From contig CBDCXF010000001.1 in NCBI GenBank assembly GCA_965223755.1, positions 186,001 to 250,000 on the forward strand: a stretch of 64,000 nt of DNA. Reading direction: 5' to 3'. The notes under the pieces are model-generated. The model had not been told where the DNA came from and ran no database searches. It saw only the letters and a program-made list of their open reading frames with translations. A program made the position numbers and the translations under genes. Positions 59,461 through 64,000 of this stretch are shown piece after piece. The stretch's first letter is position 1. Every line of letters starts with the position of its first letter. The DNA is from CBDCXF01 sp965223755. GTDB lineage: Bacteria > Acidobacteriota > Thermoanaerobaculia > Multivoradales > JAHEKO01.

Positions 59461-60114
59461 CTACTCGGTCCCGAAGAGGCGATCGCCAGCGTCACCTAAT
59501 CCCGGCAAGATGTAGCCGCTGTCATTGAGTCGATCGTCAAGGGCGGCGGTGTAAACGGGTACGTCCGGGAACTCCTCGCTGAGGGCGGCCACGCCTTCCG
59601 GGGCAGCGATGAGGAACAGGCAGCGAATGTCGCGGCAGCCGGCTTTTTGCAGTTGGCCGACCGCGCTGCGAGCGCTGCCTCCGGTGGCGAGCATGGGGTC
59701 GACCACCAGCGCTGGGCGGCTGGCGATGTCCGACACCAAGCCGTCGTAGTAGGGCACCGGCTGCAGAGTTTCTTCGTCGCGGTACATGCCGATCACCGAC
59801 ACCGGTGCCGACGGCAGCAAGCGCAAAACGCCATCGACCATGCCCAGGCCTGCGCGCAGGATCGGCACCACGGTGGGCGTCGGCTCGATGCGCGGGACCT
59901 GGACCGATCCAGACCAGATTTCGACTTTTTCACCGACCGTGGCTAGATCACGGGTCGCTTCGTAGGTCAGAAGGGCCGCTAGTTCCGACCCGACCTGCCG
60001 AAACAAGGCCGGAGTGGTGCGGCGGTCGCGCAACCGACCGACCATGGCCCGGGCCACCGGGTGGTCCAAAACATAGAGGTGGGTGGATTCAGGAAGCGTT
60101 GACGATTCGCTCAT
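59461..60114 (-). CDS. upp: uracil phosphoribosyltransferase
   Basis: 217 residues from ATG 60114 with AAGGA upstream. Converts uracil and PRPP to UMP. Motifs: VPILRAGLGM, the PRPP loop VDPMLATGGS, and the C-terminal uracil-binding YILPGLGDAGDRLFG. Normal length for Upp. The promoter region (60115-60214) shows no clear elements. Confidence 0.96.
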   Translation of the reverse strand: MSESSTLPESTHLYVLDHPVARAMVGRLRDRRTTPALFRQVGSELAALLTYEATRDLATVGEKVEIWSGSVQVPRIEPTPTVVPILRAGLGMVDGVLRLLPSAPVSVIGMYRDEETLQPVPYYDGLVSDIASRPALVVDPMLATGGSARSAVGQLQKAGCRDIRCLFLIAAPEGVAALSEEFPDVPVYTAALDDRLNDSGYILPGLGDAGDRLFGTE

Positions 60115-60235
60115 GGCATATCCTTGACGGTGCATCCTACCGCTCGTATGGGGAGGGCGGTCGACAAGTTAAAACCAATTTTGTGGAGCGTGACCGAATG
60201 ACTCAACGGATTTTTTGCGACACCTGAGCGGTCGT

Positions 60236-60664
60236 ATGGTCCGTGCCGCCTTGCCGGCTGTCGGAGTCATGGACATGCTGCGTTTTCACAAATTCACCGC
60301 GGGTCGATTTTGGGTCGATGACTATGGTTCGGCGGAGGATCCTGAGGAATTCGAGGCGCTGTACGCCTACTCGCCGTACCACAACCTCAAGGAGGGTGTG
60401 GACTACCCGGCGACCTTGGTCACGACCTCAGATCATGACGATCGGGTCGTGCCGGGGCATTCGTTCAAATTCGCGGCGGCGTTGCAGAAAGTACACAAGG
60501 GAGACGATCCGGTGCTCATTCGTATCGAAACGCGCGCCGGCCACGGAGCCGGAACGCCGACCTCCAAGCTCATCGACAGGATCGCAGATCAATGGGCCTT
60601 TCTGGCCGAACACCTGAAAGTGGAAAAGCCGTCGGTGGAGGTTGAAGCGGCGCCTCGGCAGTAG
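60236..60664 (+). pseudogene. remnant of a prolyl oligopeptidase (S9) C-terminus
   Basis: About 142 residues matching only the end of S9A prolyl oligopeptidases: RAALPAVGVMDMLRFHKF, the Asp segment SDHDDRVVPGHSFKF and the His segment AGHGAGTP. The beta-propeller and the nucleophile Ser segment (GGSNGG), which should stand just before RAALPAVGV, are missing, and nothing upstream to 60136 resembles them. The remaining frame is intact but cannot form an active enzyme. A 5'-deletion remnant; ATG 60236 or TTG 60215 would start it if expressed. Confidence 0.8.
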
Positions 60665-60785
60665 CCACTGCGCGCTCTGCTGTGGCCGGTAGGAGAGGCC
60701 CTTGCGCCCTCCCGCGACCGCGTCCAGTGTTCAGCGTCGCAAGCAACTCTACGCCGGAGTCTTTCGCCCGGGGCACAGCCGTCGC

Positions 60786-63458
60786 TTACGAAGGCTTACC
60801 GTCGGTGCCAATGCGCCGGATGTCGAACGCTTCAGCGAGTGCTTCACCGGCCTCGGCGTTTCCGACCACCACCCAAATCATCTGTTCGGGTATCAACCAC
60901 GGCTCGACTGCTGCCATCACTTGGCCGACCGTCGCGGACTGCAACCGCTCGACGTAGGTATCGAGGGTTGCGACTTCGAGATCGTAGACCAGCAGATCGC
61001 CCATAACGTTGGTGGCCCCGGCGAGGGTCTCCCACGTCGCCGGCAGGGAAAGCAGCAAGTTGCTGCGAACGCGCTCAAGCTCCTGATCGGAAAGAGGACG
61101 GTTACCATGAACCGCCTCCAACTCCAGTTCCAGTTCGCGCAGGGCGTCGACGGTGTGCGCACGGTCAACTTCTGTGTACAGCAAGAAAGGGCGCTGTCCG
61201 CGGGTCGGCACCAGAGTTGAGTGCGCGCCGTAGGTCCAGGCCTTGTCCTCGCGCAGGTTGCTGTTGATGCGCGAGGTGAAGGTACCCCCGAAAGCGGCGT
61301 TGAAGATCTGCAGATAGGCGGTGAGATCGGGATCGATCGGCGGTGCGAGCAGGCCGCCGAAGATCGACGATTGCTCGGACCCCGCCCGCTCGATGAAGGC
61401 GATGCCGGGTTGTGGCTGCGCCGTCGAGGTCACCGCTGGAGGCTGCGGACTGGCGGCTGGCCATGCGCCCAACGTAGCCTCCAGGTACCTCGCTATCTCA
61501 TCGACATCGAATGAACCGGCGGCCGCCACTTTGGCCTGGTTGCCGAGATACCAAGTGTCGCGATGCTGGCGAAGCGCAGATTGGTCGATGGTGTCCAGCT
61601 CGGCTTCCGATCCACTGCCGGTGAGCGGCGCCGCGTAGGGATGGCCCTGCCCGAACAACAGGCGGGGCAGAACGCGCTGAGCGAGGTGTCCCGGTGTCGC
61701 TTCTTCCTGGGCGATGTCGGCGCGCAGTTCCTCGCGCAGGCGTTCGATGTTGTGTTCGGGGAAAGTTGCGTCGGCAACCAATTCCGAAGTGACTTCAAGA
61801 ATGTCTTGCAGCTTTTCGGGCAGGGTAGTGATGGCGATCGATGTGCTGTCCAGATGCGCGCCAACCGACAGTCTGGCGCCCAACGATCGGATGCGGTCGC
61901 TGATGGCAAAGGCGTCGTGGCGGCTGGTGCCCTCGGGCAAGGCGGCGGCGGTCATCCTCGCCGTGCCGGCAATCGCTTCGGAATCAGAGGCGAATCCCCC
62001 GGGCAGGTTGATTTCGACCCGCACCAAGGGCAAGTCGGGCCGGTGCAAATGGAACAGCTGGGCTCCGTTGTTGAGCTGTCGAGTGGTGATCGGCGGCCGC
62101 GCTGCGATCTTTGGTGTCGTCAATTTTGGAGGGGTCGAGCGGCCCAGATCCGGGGCTGGATCGACGGACTTCGGTTCGCCAAACGGCACCGTGTCGACCC
62201 TCAATGCGCCGAGCAGCCGCTCCTCGTCGGCGACCCAACGTCGAAAGGCGGCGTTGAGGTCGCTGGCGGTAAGACCGAGACCTCGTTCCAATTGCTCGAT
62301 GACCGCGTCTGGCCGCGCAAAAATCGCTTCGCCCGAGGCCAGAGTATTGGCTTTGCCGGATAAGCCTCCCACCCGCTGCATTTGGGTCAGCAGACGAGCG
62401 CGAATCTGCGCCTGGGCTCGTTCCAATTGCGCCGGGTCGATTGAGTCGCGAGCGATCTGCGTGAGTTCCTCTTCGACCGCGGCGTGAACTCGATCGAGTT
62501 CGACCCCCGGCCTGGCATCTGCTTGAACCACGAAGTTGCTGCCGAGGACCCCGCTGCGAATCGCCGCGTCGATGTCGGTAACCAGCTCATCCTGGTGCAC
62601 CAAACGGCGAAACAGCACCGCCGAGCGTCCCGCCGAGATGACATTGGCGGCATAGTGCAAAGGTAGAAAATCGGGGTCCGTCACGTCGGGAATGTTCCAG
62701 ACCAAGGTCAGCCGAGGCTGCGGTACGCGGTCCTGTTGGGTGAGATGCCGTGTCTCATTGCGGCGGGCGAACCAGGGGCCGGGCTCCACCGTGGGGTCAC
62801 CTGGAGAGATGGCTCCGAAGTATCGTTCAACCCGCTCCAACGCGTTGTCGAAGTCGAGGTCGCCCGCCAGCGAGACGATGGCGTTGGTGGGACCGTAGTA
62901 GGTGCGAAACCATTCATGGGCGTCGTCGAAGGTGACGTTTTCAACATCCACCTCATAACCGATCACCGGCCACGAGTAAGGATGCCCGGCGGGATAGGTG
63001 GTCTCGGCAATGGTCTTCCACAGCTTGCCGTAGGGTTGGTTGTAGCCCTGGCGCATTTCGTTGAGGACTACAGAACGTTGTTCTTCGAGCTTGTCCTCAG
63101 TGAACGCCTCGAGAAAAAACCCCATGCGATCCGATTCCAGCCACAGCGCTAGGTCCAGGGCGTGGACCGGAACGGTCTGGAAGTAGTTGGTGCGGTCGCG
63201 GCTGGTGGTGCCGTTGATCTGAGTCGCCCCCACATCTTCCAAGGGCGCGAAGTACTCACCGTCATGATGTTGGCTGCCCTCGAACATCAGGTGTTCGAAG
63301 AGGTGGGCGAGGCCGGTCTTTCCGGGTCGTTCGTTCTTGGAGCCGACCCGGTACCAAACATTGACCGCGACGTGAGGCGCCTTGCGATCCTGATGCAACA
63401 AGACGGTCAGTCCGTTGTCGAGAACGTGCCGTTGATAGGGGAGAGATAGAGAGTCCAT
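60786..63458 (-). CDS. M16 family zinc peptidase, two-domain
   Basis: 890 residues from ATG 63458 (TTG 63467 also possible). First M16 half has the inverted zinc motif HLFEHLMFEGS plus the downstream Glu in EEQRSVVLNEMRQ; the second half (from about 460) repeats the fold without a zinc site. No signal peptide is visible, so it is cytoplasmic or exported by another route, unlike most periplasmic M16 pairs. Pitrilysin/PqqL-type oligopeptidase that degrades peptides inside a closed chamber. Single gene, divergent from the HIT gene. Confidence 0.93.
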   Translation of the reverse strand: MDSLSLPYQRHVLDNGLTVLLHQDRKAPHVAVNVWYRVGSKNERPGKTGLAHLFEHLMFEGSQHHDGEYFAPLEDVGATQINGTTSRDRTNYFQTVPVHALDLALWLESDRMGFFLEAFTEDKLEEQRSVVLNEMRQGYNQPYGKLWKTIAETTYPAGHPYSWPVIGYEVDVENVTFDDAHEWFRTYYGPTNAIVSLAGDLDFDNALERVERYFGAISPGDPTVEPGPWFARRNETRHLTQQDRVPQPRLTLVWNIPDVTDPDFLPLHYAANVISAGRSAVLFRRLVHQDELVTDIDAAIRSGVLGSNFVVQADARPGVELDRVHAAVEEELTQIARDSIDPAQLERAQAQIRARLLTQMQRVGGLSGKANTLASGEAIFARPDAVIEQLERGLGLTASDLNAAFRRWVADEERLLGALRVDTVPFGEPKSVDPAPDLGRSTPPKLTTPKIAARPPITTRQLNNGAQLFHLHRPDLPLVRVEINLPGGFASDSEAIAGTARMTAAALPEGTSRHDAFAISDRIRSLGARLSVGAHLDSTSIAITTLPEKLQDILEVTSELVADATFPEHNIERLREELRADIAQEEATPGHLAQRVLPRLLFGQGHPYAAPLTGSGSEAELDTIDQSALRQHRDTWYLGNQAKVAAAGSFDVDEIARYLEATLGAWPAASPQPPAVTSTAQPQPGIAFIERAGSEQSSIFGGLLAPPIDPDLTAYLQIFNAAFGGTFTSRINSNLREDKAWTYGAHSTLVPTRGQRPFLLYTEVDRAHTVDALRELELELEAVHGNRPLSDQELERVRSNLLLSLPATWETLAGATNVMGDLLVYDLEVATLDTYVERLQSATVGQVMAAVEPWLIPEQMIWVVVGNAEAGEALAEAFDIRRIGTDGKPS

Positions 63459-63500
63459 AGAGATCAAATTTGTTCTGCGGGCCGCTAACCAGCGGCAGTC

Positions 63501-63506
63501 TAAAAT
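63501..63506 (+). promoter_or_regulatory. -10-like TAAAAT before the HIT gene
   Basis: TAAAAT ends six bases before ATG 63513, the same spacing as upstream of the dehydrogenase at 16616. Confidence 0.35.
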
Positions 63507-63512
63507 GAAACG

Positions 63513-63992
63513 ATGAGAGACAACCCGGAGGAGTTCTTGAACCGGCCTACGGATGGCCCCGAGCCGACCGTGTTCGACGCCATTCTAAGCGGCGACATTC
63601 CCAGCCACAAAGTCTACGAAGACGAGCGAGTATACGCTTTTCTCGACATCGCTCCGCTGGCGCCCGGGCACACTCTGGTGATTCCCAAAGAGCGCGCCCG
63701 CTATCTGCACGAATTGAGTTCCGAGTCGTCGGCTGCGGTGGGTGCAGTTCTGCCCAAAATCGCCCTCGCGGTGTGTGAGGCCACCGGCGCCCGCGCCTAC
63801 AATCTGTTGCAAAACAACGGTTCCGGCGCTCACCAAGCGGTCTTTCACGTCCATTTCCACATCATTCCGAAGATGACGGTCGGCAATCAGGAGCGGGGCT
63901 TGGGGATCGGATGGCAGCCAGGCCAACTGGCAGCGGAAGATGGCGCGAAATTGGCCGCTGCCATCAGCCGTGCTTTGGAGTCGAATGTATGA
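63513..63992 (+). CDS. HIT family nucleotide-binding hydrolase
   Basis: 159 residues. The histidine-triad motif HVHFHIIP, with NNGSGAHQAVF before it and DIAPLAPGHTLVIPK in the first half, marks a Hint-type purine nucleoside phosphoramidase/AMP hydrolase. The first ~18 residues are an unusual polar extension. An ATG at 63989 overlaps its stop as ATGA and may begin a further gene outside the window. Confidence 0.93.
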   Translation: MRDNPEEFLNRPTDGPEPTVFDAILSGDIPSHKVYEDERVYAFLDIAPLAPGHTLVIPKERARYLHELSSESSAAVGAVLPKIALAVCEATGARAYNLLQNNGSGAHQAVFHVHFHIIPKMTVGNQERGLGIGWQPGQLAAEDGAKLAAAISRALESNV

Positions 63993-64000
63993 GGGCATGG

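Noticed and set aside
63989..64000. Start of a further gene at the right edge
   Set aside because: ATG 63989 overlaps the HIT stop as ATGA, which fits the local habit, but only four codons are visible.

Overview
The window is G+C-rich chromosomal DNA from a diderm (Gram-negative) heterotrophic bacterium. Evidence for two membranes is a TonB protein, LysM and M23 cell-wall proteins, lipoproteins with lipoboxes, and secreted beta-barrel-like proteins ending in aromatic or basic residues. The gene mix (SpoIVB/S55-domain protein, fused E1 alpha-beta 2-oxoacid dehydrogenase, KorAB, DUF819, DUF1684, FecR-LysM protein, many M28/M16/S1-type peptidases) is most like Acidobacteriota (Thermoanaerobaculia-like). 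That placement is an inference from gene content; no marker gene was compared.

Layout. 1-4490: accessory RHS locus. The end of one RHS protein and an orphan copy of its tip lie in tandem, each with a different C-terminal tail, each followed by a small envelope gene and then by the same 42-bp repeat. 4610-6527: short-chain dehydrogenase and a divergent FHA-GGDEF protein. 6551-14436: tightly packed string recN, tsaC-like, S55-domain protein, beta-propeller protein, coaD, adenosine-deaminase-like. 14567-17695: DUF2071, DUF819 and a beta-decarboxylating dehydrogenase, ending at a strong bidirectional terminator opposite a secreted trypsin-like protease (17773-19539). 19743-22589: HMGL/isopropylmalate-synthase-like gene, xerD and lytic transglycosylase; the first two each carry an apparent one-base insertion. 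22615-26789: SpoIIE-type phosphatase, IscA-like protein, outer-membrane protein. 27016-29932: korA-korB. 29957-33404: rhodanese-like, DUF1015, YihY, MobA-like. 33456-35299: ECF sigma, anti-sigma-like and PDZ protein operon. 35474-48657: fused E1 enzyme, glutamine amidotransferase, TPR protein, beta-barrel, MBL hydrolase, CysQ-like, M28 peptidase, M23 peptidase, TonB, TatD, DUF72. 48729-54752: a signalling locus (FecR-LysM protein, Ig-like exoprotein, sensor Ser/Thr kinase) divergent from a sigma-54-type activator with a degenerate receiver. 54778-63992: HAD phosphatase, DUF1684, methyltransferase, M28 peptidase, upp, a prolyl-oligopeptidase remnant, M16 peptidase and HIT protein.

Two genome-wide habits stand out. 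First, many neighbours overlap by four bases (NTGA) with ATG, GTG or TTG as the coupled start, so whole strings are probably translationally coupled. Second, short tandem arrays (periods 7, 12, 13, 14-15, 16 and 19) sit at gene ends, and in several cases the stop codon of the adjacent gene is itself part of the first repeat unit. This stop-codon-spanning repeat pattern is the most unusual thing I see; the RHS modules and the kinase/FecR/Ig-like locus are the most likely new functional systems.

Integration: KorAB, the E1 fusion and the isocitrate/isopropylmalate-type enzymes point to ferredoxin- and thiamine-dependent 2-oxoacid metabolism fed by peptide degradation (two M28, one M16 and one trypsin-like peptidase, plus a decayed prolyl oligopeptidase). 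No rRNA, tRNA or CRISPR array was recognised. No gene-free stretch exceeds about 300 bases.
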